Assembly: GCF_018390595.1 (NCBI RefSeq)
Contig: NZ_JAHBAV010000040.1
Coordinates: 1 to 33,905, forward strand
Source: Dietzia massiliensis
Lineage (GTDB): Bacteria > Actinomycetota > Actinomycetes > Mycobacteriales > Mycobacteriaceae
Length of the DNA stretch: 33,905 bases
Reading direction: 5' to 3'
Shown: positions 1-8,555 of the stretch, piece after piece
Layout: each line of letters opens with the position of its first letter
How positions within the stretch are numbered: position 1 is the stretch's first letter
The notes under the pieces: model-generated
Told to the model about the DNA's origin: nothing
Database searches by the model: none
Seen by the model: only the letters and a program-made list of their open reading frames with translations
Translations under genes and position numbers: made by a program

Positions 1-2548
1 ACGCCCGCAGGAGCGCCTGCAGCTCCCAGGTGTCGGCCCAGGTGGAGTAGTAGGCGCGGTAGGAGGCCAGGGTCCGCACGAGGGGGCCGTTGCGCCCCTC
101 GGGGCGCAGGTCGGCGTCCAGGTCGAGTGGGGGGTCCGACGACGGCGAGGACAGCAGCCTGCCCACCCGTTCGGCCACCTGCGTGGCCCACCGGACCGCC
201 TCGTCCTCACCCGTGCCGTCGGTGGGCTCGCACACGATCATCACGTCCGCGTCCGAGCCGTAGGACAACTCGTCCCCGCCGAGTCTGCCCATCCCGATGT
301 AGGCGATCCGGGCCGGCGCGCGGCCGTCGGTGGGCATCATGTCGCGCACCACGGCGGCGAGTGCCGCCTCGAGCACCGCACGCCACACGGCCGTCAGGCG
401 CCTGCCGACGTCGGGCACGGAGATCATGCCCAGCACGTCGGCGGCGCCGATCCGCGCCAGCTCCGCGCGCCGCAGTGACCGGGCGGCGGCGATGACCCGC
501 TCCGGCGTCGGGTGCCGGGCCGCGGACGCCGTGAGTGCCGAGGCGATGTCCGAGACCTTGGACGCGACCAGCAGGGGCCCCTCCGCGCCGTCGGTGAGGT
601 CGGGGATGACCTCCGGGTTCCGCATGAGCAATCCCGCGACGAACGCCGACGTGCCCAGCACCCGGACGAGGCGGCGGGCCACGATGCTGTCGTCCCGCAG
701 CGTGCGCAGGAACCAGGTGACCTCCTCGTTCTCCTCACACAGCCGGCGGTAGGCCAGCAGCCCCGCGTCCGGGTCCGGCGTGTCGGCCAGCCACTCCATG
801 AAGGTCGGCAGCAGCAGCGCCTGGATCCGGCCCCGGCGGCTGCTCTGCCCCGCGAGCGCCCGCAGGTGCCCGAGCGCGTTGCGCGGGGCGGCGAACCCGA
901 GCGCTGCCAGCTGTCGCTCCATCGCCTGAGGGCTGAGCGAGAGCGCCTCGGCGTCGTAGGACGCGATCGAGTCGAGCAGCGGACGGTAGAACAGCTTCGA
1001 GTGCAGGCGGCGCACCCGGCGGCGCAGCTGACGCAGGCTCTGCCGCAGCACCTGGGAGGCGTCGTTCGGCCCGTTCGGCCGGATGTGCGCCGCGCGGGCC
1101 AGCCAGCGGTACGCCTCCTCGTCGTCGTCCTCCGGGAGCAGGTGGGTGCGCTTGTACCGCTGGAGTTGCAGGCGGTGCTCGAGCAGGCGCAGGAATTCGT
1201 ACGCCGCGACCAGCTCGGCGCCGTCCTCGCGCGCGATGTATCCGCCGTCCCGCAGTGCGGCCAGCGCGTCGACAGTGCTGGTCACGCGTAGGTCCTCGTC
1301 CGTGCGGCCGTGGACCATCTGCAGCAACTGGACCGCGAACTCCACGTCGCGCAGTCCCCCGCGGCCCAGCTTGAGCTCGCGCTCCCGCAGCGCCTCGGGC
1401 ACGTTCTCCTCGACCCTGCGGCGCATCGCCTGGACGTCGTGGACGAAGTCGTCGCGCTCGGCGGCGGTCCACACCATGGGGTGGACGATGTCGTGGTACT
1501 CGGTGGCCAGCGCCATGTCACCGGTCATGGGGCGGGCCTTGAGGAGCGCCTGGAACTCCCAGGTCTTGGCCCAACGCCTGTAGTAGGCCGCGTGCGAGTC
1601 GACCGTGCGCACCAGCTCACCGGACTTGCCCTCGGGACGCAGGGCGGCGTCCACCTCGAAGAACGCCATCGACCCGATGCGCATCATCTCCCCCGCCACG
1701 CGACCCGTCTTGGCGTCGGCGGGCTCCGCCACGAAGATCACGTCGACGTCGGAGATGTAGTTGAGCTCGCGCGCGCCGCCCTTGCCCATCGCGACCACGC
1801 CCAGCCGCGACGGCATCGGTCCGCCCGGGTAGACGGTGGCCACGGCCACGGCGAGCGCCGCGGTCAGGGCCGCGTCGGCGAGGTCGGACAGCCGCCGCCC
1901 CACCTCGGCGAACGCCAGTCGCGGCTCGTCGTCCTCCACCGCCGCCGCCACGTCGTGGGCGGCCAGCAGCGCCACCTGGTCACGGTAGGCCGTGCGCAGC
2001 ACCTTCACGGCCGCGCCGCCGGTGATCCCGGCGCGGTAGGTCCCCGCCGCGCACAGGTCGTCGCGCTGGGTCGGCTCGGGCGCGCCCTCCACCGGGTCCT
2101 CGGGCACGGCCTCGACCGCACCGAGCATGGCCGCCGCGACCTCCTGCGGCGAGGGCAGATCGGCGCGCAGGAGGGTCCAGCGGGTCGGCTCGGCGACGAG
2201 GTGGTCCCCCAGCGCGCTCGACGACCCCAGCAGGCCGAACAACCGCGCACGCAGGCGGGGGTCCGAGCGCAGGGCGGAGTCCAACGCGTCCGCGCCCGAC
2301 CCTGTGCCCGCGGCCGCGGCACCGTCGCCCGCGGCCGCGCCGTCGCCCGCGGCGACGAGCGACTCGCGCAACCGCACGAGCGCACCCAGCGCCAGATCGG
2401 GGTCCGGGGCCCGGGACAGCGCCCACAGCACCGGCACCGCGTCGTCGTCGTCCCACCCCAGATAGTCAAGCCAGTCGGCGGCACGGTCGTCGAGCAGGCC
2501 GAGCCGCCCGGGGCTCGGCAACCTCGGGCGGGACGAGTCCCTGCTCAC
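1..2548 (-). CDS. glnE: Bifunctional glutamine synthetase adenylyltransferase/deadenylyltransferase, 3' end outside window
   Basis: GlnE attaches AMP to, and removes it from, glutamine synthetase according to nitrogen status. About 849 codons are visible before the reading frame runs off the left edge; mycobacterial relatives are roughly 1,000 residues, so the C-terminal end is missing. Both nucleotidyltransferase domains are present, each with the family's G-x-x-ELxYxSDxD signature: [16 protein letters not shown] near residue 254 (deadenylylation half) and [16 protein letters not shown] near residue 753 (adenylylation half). The start is a GTG 14 bases after the glnA stop, so the two are probably co-transcribed. 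The N-terminal region carries a short Gly-Asp-Gly-Ala-Ala tandem, around 2305-2355, that looks like a linker. Identification is firm; the GTG is the first plausible start after the upstream gene. Confidence 0.95.
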   Translation of the reverse strand, partial: MSRDSSRPRLPSPGRLGLLDDRAADWLDYLGWDDDDAVPVLWALSRAPDPDLALGALVRLRESLVAAGDGAAAGDGAAAAGTGSGADALDSALRSDPRLRARLFGLLGSSSALGDHLVAEPTRWTLLRADLPSPQEVAAAMLGAVEAVPEDPVEGAPEPTQRDDLCAAGTYRAGITGGAAVKVLRTAYRDQVALLAAHDVAAAVEDDEPRLAFAEVGRRLSDLADAALTAALAVAVATVYPGGPMPSRLGVVAMGKGGARELNYISDVDVIFVAEPADAKTGRVAGEMMRIGSMAFFEVDAALRPEGKSGELVRTVDSHAAYYRRWAKTWEFQALLKARPMTGDMALATEYHDIVHPMVWTAAERDDFVHDVQAMRRRVEENVPEALRERELKLGRGGLRDVEFAVQLLQMVHGRTDEDLRVTSTVDALAALRDGGYIAREDGAELVAAYEFLRLLEHRLQLQRYKRTHLLPEDDDEEAYRWLARAAHIRPNGPNDASQVLRQSLRQLRRRVRRLHSKLFYRPLLDSIASYDAEALSLSPQAMERQLAALGFAAPRNALGHLRALAGQSSRRGRIQALLLPTFMEWLADTPDPDAGLLAYRRLCEENEEVTWFLRTLRDDSIVARRLVRVLGTSAFVAGLLMRNPEVIPDLTDGAEGPLLVASKVSDIASALTASAARHPTPERVIAAARSLRRAELARIGAADVLGMISVPDVGRRLTAVWRAVLEAALAAVVRDMMPTDGRAPARIAYIGMGRLGGDELSYGSDADVMIVCEPTDGTGEDEAVRWATQVAERVGRLLSSPSSDPPLDLDADLRPEGRNGPLVRTLASYRAYYSTWADTWELQALLRA

Positions 2549-2562
2549 GATGCCGCCGCCGG

Positions 2563-3903
2563 TCACAGGTTGAGGTAGTTGCGCAGTTCGTACGGGGTCA
2601 CGTCGGTCCGGTACTCGCGCCACTCACGGCGCTTGTTCCGCAGGAAGAACTCGTAGACGTGCTCGCCGAGCGCCTCGGCGACCAGCTCCGACTCCTCCAT
2701 CGCGTCCAGCGCCTGCTCGAGGCTGCCCGGCAGGTCGGTGTAGCCCATCGCGCGGCGCTCACGGCGGCTCATGGTCCACACGTCGTCCTCGGACTCCGGC
2801 GGCAGTTCGTAGCCCTCCTGGACGCCCTTGATGCCGGCGGCGAACATCACCGCGAACGCCAGGTACGGGTTGCACGCCGAGTCCGGGCTGCGGACCTCGA
2901 TGCGGCGGGAGGACGCCTTGTTGGGCGTGTACATGGGCACCCGCACCAGTGCCGAACGGTTGGCGCGGCCCCACGTGGCCGCAGTGGGCGCCTCGCCGCC
3001 ACCGATGAGTCGCTTGTAGGAGTTGACCCACTGGTTGGTCACGGCCGAGAACTCGGGCGCGTGCGTGAGGATGCCGGCGACGAACGACTTGGCGGTACCC
3101 GACAGCTGGTACTCGTCGTCCGGGTCGTGGAACGCGTTGGAGTCGCCCTCGAACAGGCTCATGTGGGTGTGCATGGCCGAGCCGGGGTGATCGCGCAGGG
3201 GCTTGGGCATGAACGACGCCCACACCCCGTTGTTCATGGCCACCTCCTTGACGATGTAGCGGAACGTCATGATGTTGTCCGCCATGCTCAGGGCGTCGGC
3301 GTAGCGCAGGTCGATCTCCTGCTGCCCCGGCGCGCCCTCGTGGTGGGAGAACTCCACCGAGATGCCCATGGCCTCGAGCGCCTCGATGGCGTGGCGCCGG
3401 AAGTGCGGGGCGGTGTCGTGCACGGCCTGGTCGAAGTAGCCGCCGTTGTCCGTGGGCACCGGCTCGGCACCGTTGGTGTCGAGGTCCTTGAACAGGAAGA
3501 ACTCGATCTCCGGGTGCACGTAGCAGGAGAAGCCGAGGTCGGCGGCCTTGTTGAGCTGGCGCCGCAGCACGTGGCGCGGGTCGGCCCAGCTCGGGCTGCC
3601 GTCCGGGTTGTAGATGTCGCAGAAGATGCGCGCCGAGTGCTGGCCGCCGTCGGCGTGCGCCCACGGCAGGACCTGGAAGGTCGACGGGTCCGGCTTGGCG
3701 ACCGTGTCCGCCTCGGACACGCGGGAGAACCCCTCGATCGCGGAGCCGTCGAAGCCGATGCCCTCGCCGAAGGCCCCCTCGAGCTCGGCCGGCGCCACTG
3801 CCACGGATTTCAAGGTGCCGAGCACGTCCGTGAACCAGAGCCGGACGAACCGGATGTCGCGTTCCTCGAGGGTCCTGAGAACGTACTCCTGCTGGCGGTT
3901 CAT
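2563..3903 (-). CDS. glnA: Type I glutamine synthetase, GlnA2-like
   Basis: This enzyme makes glutamine from glutamate, ammonia and ATP in the cytoplasm. At 446 residues it is full length. It has the FDGSAIEGF signature near residues 51-59, the [16 protein letters not shown] nucleotide/metal segment in the middle, and a C-terminal arginine-rich [14 protein letters not shown] active-site segment. In the loop where GlnE-regulated enzymes carry the adenylylated tyrosine, this protein has tryptophan (Trp376, within DDVWTMS), as in GlnA2/alpha-type enzymes, so it is probably not itself an AMP acceptor. It lies directly upstream of glnE, the same arrangement as M. tuberculosis glnA2-glnE. The ATG is preceded by GGAG only two bases away, too close for normal Shine-Dalgarno use; a -10-like TAGGTT seven bases upstream suggests a leaderless mRNA. 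Confidence 0.95.
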   Translation of the reverse strand: MNRQQEYVLRTLEERDIRFVRLWFTDVLGTLKSVAVAPAELEGAFGEGIGFDGSAIEGFSRVSEADTVAKPDPSTFQVLPWAHADGGQHSARIFCDIYNPDGSPSWADPRHVLRRQLNKAADLGFSCYVHPEIEFFLFKDLDTNGAEPVPTDNGGYFDQAVHDTAPHFRRHAIEALEAMGISVEFSHHEGAPGQQEIDLRYADALSMADNIMTFRYIVKEVAMNNGVWASFMPKPLRDHPGSAMHTHMSLFEGDSNAFHDPDDEYQLSGTAKSFVAGILTHAPEFSAVTNQWVNSYKRLIGGGEAPTAATWGRANRSALVRVPMYTPNKASSRRIEVRSPDSACNPYLAFAVMFAAGIKGVQEGYELPPESEDDVWTMSRRERRAMGYTDLPGSLEQALDAMEESELVAEALGEHVYEFFLRNKRREWREYRTDVTPYELRNYLNL

Positions 3904-3909
3904 GTCTCC

Positions 3910-3915
3910 AACCTA
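3910..3915 (-). promoter_or_regulatory. Candidate -10 box for leaderless glnA-glnE transcript
   Basis: On the minus strand TAGGTT fits the actinobacterial TANNNT -10 pattern. Its last base lies seven positions before the A of the glnA ATG, which would put the transcription start at the start codon. No good -35 match is visible at normal spacing. The interval to panB (3904-4103) is the shared divergent promoter region. Confidence 0.4.
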
Positions 3916-4103
3916 GTGCCTGCCGTGTGACGGGCGTGAGTCATCCCCTCGGACAGACGCGGGCCGACCCCGGGTGACTGCTCGTGGCAGACTCGACCGC
4001 GACACCGCGCGGCGGCCGCCGCGCGAGACGTCACCGCCCCCCTGTCCCACCCGGGGACCGGCCCCGGCCGGCCTCGAGGCACCGAAGGAAGGCCACACAC
4101 CTC

Positions 4104-4985
4104 ATGAGCGACACCCCCGACACCCCGGTCTACGGCTCCGGCGCCGCCCCCGGGCAGACGCCGACAGGCACCGGCGGGAAGGAGGGCCTGACGCGGGTCA
4201 CGCGCCTGCACCACCTCGCCGAACTCAAGGCCGCCGGCGAGCCGTGGCCGATGCTCACCGCCTATGACTTCGTCTCCGCGCGCCTGTTCCAGGAGGCGGG
4301 GATCCCCGTCCTGCTGGTGGGTGACTCCGCGGCCAACGTGGTCTACGGCTACGACACGACCGTCCCGGTGACGGAGGACGAGATGATCCCGCTCGTCCGT
4401 GCCGTCACCCGGGGCGCGCCCAAGGCGCTGGTCGTGGCGGACCTGGTGTTCGGCAGCTACGAGGCCTCGCCCACCCAGGCCGTGGCCGCGGCGACCCGCA
4501 TGCTCAAGGAGGGCGGTGCCCAGGCGGTCAAGCTCGAGGGCGGCGTGCGGATGGCGCCGCAGATCCGCGCGATCGTCGACGCCGGCATCCCCGTGATGGC
4601 CCACGTCGGCTTCACCCCGCAGTCCGTCAACGGGCTCGGCGGGTTCCGCGTCCAGGGCCGCGGGGACGCCGCCGAGCAGCTGCGCGCCGACGCCCGTGCC
4701 GTCCAGGAGGCCGGCGCGTTCTCCGTGGTCATGGAGATGGTGCCGGCCGACCTCGCCCGCGAGGTCACCGCGGAGTTGGAGATCCCGACCGTGGGGATCG
4801 GCGCCGGCAACGGTTGCGACGCCCAGGTCCTCGTCTGGCAGGACATGGCCGGCCACAGCACCGGCCGGACCGCCAAGTTCGTCAAGCGCTACGCCGAGCT
4901 GGCCGACACGCTGCGCGAGGCCGCCCGCGAGTACGGCACGGAGGTCCGTTCGCGGGCCTTCCCCGGCGCCGAGCACTCTTTCTGA
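4104..4985 (+). CDS. panB: 3-methyl-2-oxobutanoate hydroxymethyltransferase
   Basis: PanB transfers a hydroxymethyl group from methylenetetrahydrofolate to 2-oxoisovalerate, giving ketopantoate, the first committed step to pantothenate and CoA. The 293-residue product has the family's [13 protein letters not shown] segment, the metal-binding [15 protein letters not shown] region (Asp of GDS) and the [19 protein letters not shown] block. The ATG at 4104 is chosen because an AGGAAGG Shine-Dalgarno sequence lies about a dozen bases upstream and the product then starts like its relatives. The frame stays open further upstream to 3984, but that translation is low-complexity Arg/Pro. It is divergent from glnA and followed after two bases by the iminopeptidase gene, suggesting co-transcription. 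Confidence 0.95.
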   Translation: MSDTPDTPVYGSGAAPGQTPTGTGGKEGLTRVTRLHHLAELKAAGEPWPMLTAYDFVSARLFQEAGIPVLLVGDSAANVVYGYDTTVPVTEDEMIPLVRAVTRGAPKALVVADLVFGSYEASPTQAVAAATRMLKEGGAQAVKLEGGVRMAPQIRAIVDAGIPVMAHVGFTPQSVNGLGGFRVQGRGDAAEQLRADARAVQEAGAFSVVMEMVPADLAREVTAELEIPTVGIGAGNGCDAQVLVWQDMAGHSTGRTAKFVKRYAELADTLREAAREYGTEVRSRAFPGAEHSF

Positions 4986-4987
4986 TC

Positions 4988-6001
4988 GTGGGAGCCCCCG
5001 CGATCGGCACCGACCGGGGCGGCGCGCGCCGCGCCCCGTACCCGGAGATCGACCCGTACGAGACGGGCTTGCTCGACGTGGGCGACGGACAGCGTCTGTA
5101 CTGGGAGTGCTCCGGCAACCCGGACGGCGCTCCCGTGCTCTTCGTCCACGGCGGGCCGGGCGGGGGCACCGACCCCGCGCACCGCCGCATGTTCGACCCG
5201 GCCGTCTACAGGATCATCCTGGTGGACCAGCGCGGGTGCGGGCGCAGCACGCCGCACGTGGCCGACGGCGCGGACCTGTCCGTCAACACGACGTGGCACC
5301 TGGTGGCTGACCTCGAGCGGCTGCGTGAGGCGCTGGGCGTCGACCGCTGGCTGGTGTTCGGCGGCTCGTGGGGCTCGACGCTCGCGCTCGCGTACGCCCA
5401 GCAGCACCCCGACCGGGTCCGCGGCCTGGTGCTGCGCGGGATCTTCCTGTGCCGCCCGAGCGAGATCGACTGGTTCTACCGAGGCGGTGCCGCGCACCTG
5501 TTCCCGGATGTGTGGGAGGGCTACCTCGCGCCGCTCGTCGCCGCCGACGGCGCCGAGGCCGTCCACGGGCCCGGTTACGACCACGTCGCGGCCTACCACC
5601 GTCTCCTGCACTGCGGCGATCCGGGGCTCGAGCTGGAGGCCGCCCGGGCGTGGACGACGTGGGAGACGTCCACGTCCACCCTGCTGCCCCGCACGGTCGG
5701 CAAGGGCGGGGATCCGGACCGGTTCGCGCTGGCGTTCGCGCGCATCGAGAACCATTACTTCGTCAACGACGCGTTCCTGACCGGTCGGGCGATCCTCGAC
5801 CGGATGGACCGCATCGCCCACCTCCCCGGCGTGATCGTCCACGGGCGCTACGACGTGGTGTGCCCGGTGGCCAACGCGTGGGAGCTGCACGCGGCGTGGC
5901 CGGGTTCCGAGCTGCACATCGTGCCGGACGCCGGGCATGCGATGGCCGAGCCGGGCACCACCCACCACCTGCTCGAGGCCACGGACGCGTTCCGCCCCTG
6001 A
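4988..6001 (+). CDS. pip: Proline iminopeptidase (alpha/beta hydrolase)
   Basis: This peptidase removes N-terminal proline from peptides, probably in the cytoplasm since no signal peptide is seen. The 337-residue product has the S33-family marks: oxyanion-hole HGGPGGG, DQRGCGRS, and the nucleophile elbow GGSWGS with Ser127. The catalytic aspartate is likely in GRYDVVCP and the histidine in DAGHAM near the C-terminus. The GTG two bases after the panB stop is the only start codon that keeps the conserved PYPEIDPY N-terminus. It leaves about 17 extra residues and no Shine-Dalgarno, so translation probably depends on coupling to panB. In M. tuberculosis this position is, as I recall, occupied by different exported proteases. 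Confidence 0.9.
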   Translation: MGAPAIGTDRGGARRAPYPEIDPYETGLLDVGDGQRLYWECSGNPDGAPVLFVHGGPGGGTDPAHRRMFDPAVYRIILVDQRGCGRSTPHVADGADLSVNTTWHLVADLERLREALGVDRWLVFGGSWGSTLALAYAQQHPDRVRGLVLRGIFLCRPSEIDWFYRGGAAHLFPDVWEGYLAPLVAADGAEAVHGPGYDHVAAYHRLLHCGDPGLELEAARAWTTWETSTSTLLPRTVGKGGDPDRFALAFARIENHYFVNDAFLTGRAILDRMDRIAHLPGVIVHGRYDVVCPVANAWELHAAWPGSELHIVPDAGHAMAEPGTTHHLLEATDAFRP

Positions 6002-6002
6002 C

Positions 6003-6020
6003 CCGCCGGCGCGCCGGCGG
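6003..6020. repeat. Perfect 18-base GC palindrome between convergent genes
   Basis: CCGCCGGCGCGCCGGCGG reads the same on both strands. It begins two bases after the pip stop and lies in the 45-base gap before the convergent dehydrogenase. It could act as a bidirectional hairpin limiting read-through, but there is no T tract on either side, so a terminator role is only inferred. Confidence 0.4.
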
Positions 6021-6046
6021 CCGGGGCCGCGCGAGCGAGCGCCGGC

Positions 6047-6930
6047 TCAGACCACCCCGAACCGGCGCGAGGCCGCGACCGTCGCCTTCTGGTAGCCGGC
6101 CGGGAACAGCCTCACCAGCACGTCGAGGACGTGCGCGTCCGCCCCGACCAGCACGCGGGGGCGGCGCCGCTCGACGCCGTCGAGGATGACGCGCGCGGCG
6201 GTCGAGGCCTCCGTGCGGGCGAACTTCGTGTCGAAGATGGTGGCGAAGTCGGCGCTGTCGAGCCCCTCGGCCGCGCCGGCGCTGCGGGCGACGGCGGTCT
6301 TGATGCCGCCGGGGTGCACGCAGGTGACGTCCACTGGGTGACCGGCCGCGAGCATCTCCATCCGCAGCGACTCGGTGAACTGCTGGACCGCCGCCTTGGC
6401 CGCGTTGTAGGCGTTCTGCGTGGGCACGGACAGGAACGCGAAGATGCTGGAGATGTTGACCAGTGTCCGTCGCCGGAGGCGATGAGGTGCGGGAGGAACT
6501 CCTTGGTGCCGTGCACGACGCCCCAGTAGTCGACGTCCATGACGCGCGCGATGTCCTTGTAGGAGGACCGTTCGACGGTGCCGGTGAACGCGATGCCGGC
6601 GTTGTTGATCACCAGGTGGACCACGCCGTAGTGCTCGGCGACCTGTCCGGCGTACTCGGCGACCAGGGCCTGTTCGGTGACGTCGAGGCGCTGCGAGTGC
6701 ACGTCGCCGGCGCCGTCTCCGCGGGCCAGCTCGACGGTGCGGGCCAGGCCGTCCGGGTCGATGTCGCTCAGGGCGAGTCGCGCGCCGCGTCGGGCGGCCT
6801 CGCGCGCCAGCTCGCGTCCGATGCCGGAACCGGCGCCGGTGACGACGACGACCTTGCCGTCCATCCGCCAGCGGCGCGTGTCGGCCCGTCCGCGCCGGGG
6901 GCGGGGCAGTCCGGCGCCGCGGGCGCTCAC
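6047..6930 (-). pseudogene. Short-chain dehydrogenase/reductase with a one-base frameshift
   Basis: A classical NAD(P)-dependent SDR of about 290 residues in two frames. The N-terminal part has the TGAGSGIG cofactor motif and NNAG; the C-terminal part has the catalytic tyrosine and lysine in the YNAAK segment and continues to 6047. At 6463/6464 the sequence reads GAC GGA CAC TGG TCA where relatives need HLVNISS; one extra C (CAC CTG GTC AAC) restores the frame exactly. The loss is one C in a two-C run, so it is either a real inactivating deletion or a sequencing error. The start is taken as the GTG at 6930, which overlaps the monooxygenase stop (GTGA); the ATG at 6864 is an alternative giving a more typical N-terminus. 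FMO-SDR pairs such as M. tuberculosis mymA and its neighbours are known, and here too the two would act in sequence on an oxidised substrate that I cannot name. Confidence 0.85.
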
Positions 6931-8438
6931 CGCAGGGCCCCCTGCCCGGTGGGCGTCGCGGCCGAGAGCTCGGCGGCGCTCTGCCGGTGGTAGGCGCTCA
7001 GGTCGAACTCGCGGGTCTGCCGGCGGAAGGCGAGCGTGAAATCCGGCCACACGGCCGGGGCGTTGCCCTTGTCGTCGAGGTACCAGCTCCGGCAGCCGGT
7101 CACCCAGACGGTCTCGCCGGTGTGCTCGCGCAGCTCGCGGTTGTACGCCTCCTGGACGGCCTCGCGGACCTCGACGGTCTGCAGGTCGTGGTCCCGCATG
7201 GTGCGCAGCGCGTCCACGAGATAGTTGAGCTGGGATTCGATCATGTAGATCATCGACGAGTGCCCGAGGCCCGTCGCAGGGCCGACCAGGACGAACAGGT
7301 TCGGGTAGCCGGCCACCGTGGTGCCCTTGTAGGCCTCCATGCCCTCGCTGCGCCACTTCTGCGCGAGGGTGCGGCCGTCGGCGCCGCGGACGCGCTCGAA
7401 GAACGGCGAGTCGGTGACGTGGAAGCCGGTGGCCACGACCAGCACGTCGGCGGGGTGCTCGACGTCGTCGGCGGTGACGACCCCGCTCTCGGTGACGCGG
7501 GCTATCGGCTCGGTCACGAGGTCGACGTTGTCCCGGCCGAGCGCGGGGTACCAGGTGTTGGAGAGCAGGATGCGTTTGCAGCCGATCTCGAAGTTCGGGG
7601 TGACCTTCTCCCGCAGGGTCCGGTCGCGGACCTGCATCGCGAGGTGCGCGCGGCCGAGCGCCTTGATCGGGGCCAACGCGGCGCGGGTGCGGGTCAGCCC
7701 CACCACCTGGAACTCGCGGCTGGCGTACTGCAGGGCCCGGACGGCCTTCTGCAGGCCGGGCACCCGGCGGTACAGCGACCGCTCGAGGCGCGGGTAGGGG
7801 CGGTCCATGCGGGGAAGGACCCAGGGCGCGGTGCGCTGGTAGACGTCGAGGTGACGCACCGTCGGCGCGATGGACGGAACCACCTGGATGGCCGAGGCCC
7901 CGGTCCCGATCACCGCGACGCGGCGGTCGGCCAGCGGGACCGAGTGGTCCCAGCGGGCGGTGTGGAAGAGGTCGCCCGCGAAGTCCTCGATGCCGTCGAT
8001 CTCCGGCAGCCTGGGCTCGCACAGGGCCCCGACCCCCAGGACGACCACGCGGGCGTCGTACTCCCCCGCGCTCGTGGACACCGACCAGCGTCCGCGGTCG
8101 GCGTCGTACTCGACGGCGGTGACGTCGACCCCGAAGCGGATCTTCTCGCGGACCCCGGTCTCGGCGGTGACCCGACGGATGTAGTCGTAGATCTCCCCCT
8201 GCGGGGAGAACGCCCGGGACCAGTCGGGGTTGAGGGCGAACGAGTAGGAGTAGAGGTGGGACGGCACGTCGCACGCCGCACCCGGGTAGCTGTTGTCGCG
8301 CCACGTCCCGCCGACGTCGTGGCCGCGCTCGAGGACCACGAGGTCGTCGAACCCCTCCTGCGAGAGCCGGATCGCCGTGCCGAGGCCGGAGAACCCGGCC
8401 CCCACGACGAGGACGTCGACCACGTTCGGCTGGTCCAC
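6927..8438 (-). CDS. FAD-dependent Baeyer-Villiger-type monooxygenase
   Basis: This enzyme is expected to use NADPH and oxygen to insert an oxygen atom into a carbonyl compound or to oxygenate a heteroatom. The 503-residue product has an N-terminal FAD-binding GAGFSG (residues 13-18), a second nucleotide site GTGASA for NADPH, and FAGDLFHTARWD, which fits the Baeyer-Villiger fingerprint FxGxxxHxxxW(P/D). The GTG start at 8438 is preceded by GGGAG at good spacing and gives the normal N-terminus. The stop overlaps the start of the dehydrogenase, so the two form an operon. A TAAGAT -10 box covered by a palindrome lies about 40 bases upstream. The substrate cannot be read from the sequence; EthA- or MymA-like roles are possible. 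Confidence 0.9.
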   Translation of the reverse strand: MDQPNVVDVLVVGAGFSGLGTAIRLSQEGFDDLVVLERGHDVGGTWRDNSYPGAACDVPSHLYSYSFALNPDWSRAFSPQGEIYDYIRRVTAETGVREKIRFGVDVTAVEYDADRGRWSVSTSAGEYDARVVVLGVGALCEPRLPEIDGIEDFAGDLFHTARWDHSVPLADRRVAVIGTGASAIQVVPSIAPTVRHLDVYQRTAPWVLPRMDRPYPRLERSLYRRVPGLQKAVRALQYASREFQVVGLTRTRAALAPIKALGRAHLAMQVRDRTLREKVTPNFEIGCKRILLSNTWYPALGRDNVDLVTEPIARVTESGVVTADDVEHPADVLVVATGFHVTDSPFFERVRGADGRTLAQKWRSEGMEAYKGTTVAGYPNLFVLVGPATGLGHSSMIYMIESQLNYLVDALRTMRDHDLQTVEVREAVQEAYNRELREHTGETVWVTGCRSWYLDDKGNAPAVWPDFTLAFRRQTREFDLSAYHRQSAAELSAATPTGQGALR

Positions 8439-8479
8439 TGCTTCTCCCAACGACGAGTGTGTGATCTGCAACGCTCCCG

Positions 8480-8497
8480 ATCTTACCCGCAAGTAAG
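8480..8497 (-). promoter_or_regulatory. Candidate promoter and overlapping operator for the monooxygenase operon
   Basis: On the minus strand TAAGAT (8485-8480) fits a -10 box about 40 bases before the monooxygenase start. It is overlapped by an inverted repeat, CTTAC-N6-GTAAG (8482-8497), of the size and layout often bound by TetR-family repressors. No regulator gene is adjacent, so the binding protein is unknown. Confidence 0.45.
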
Positions 8498-8555
8498 TCC
8501 CGATTGGGGTGCAGCACGGCGGGCGGTGTTCACCGACAACTGGTACAACCGGTCC

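Noticed and set aside
2300..2360. Tandem GCCCGCGGCC-like repeat in glnE as a contingency locus
   Set aside because: It is short and imperfect and keeps the frame; more likely a flexible linker in high-GC coding DNA.
6987..8555. Large N-terminal extension of the CYTH-CHAD protein into the region opposite the monooxygenase
   Set aside because: The reading is antisense to a well-supported gene, and the CYTH motif sits at the normal distance from the ATG at 8556.
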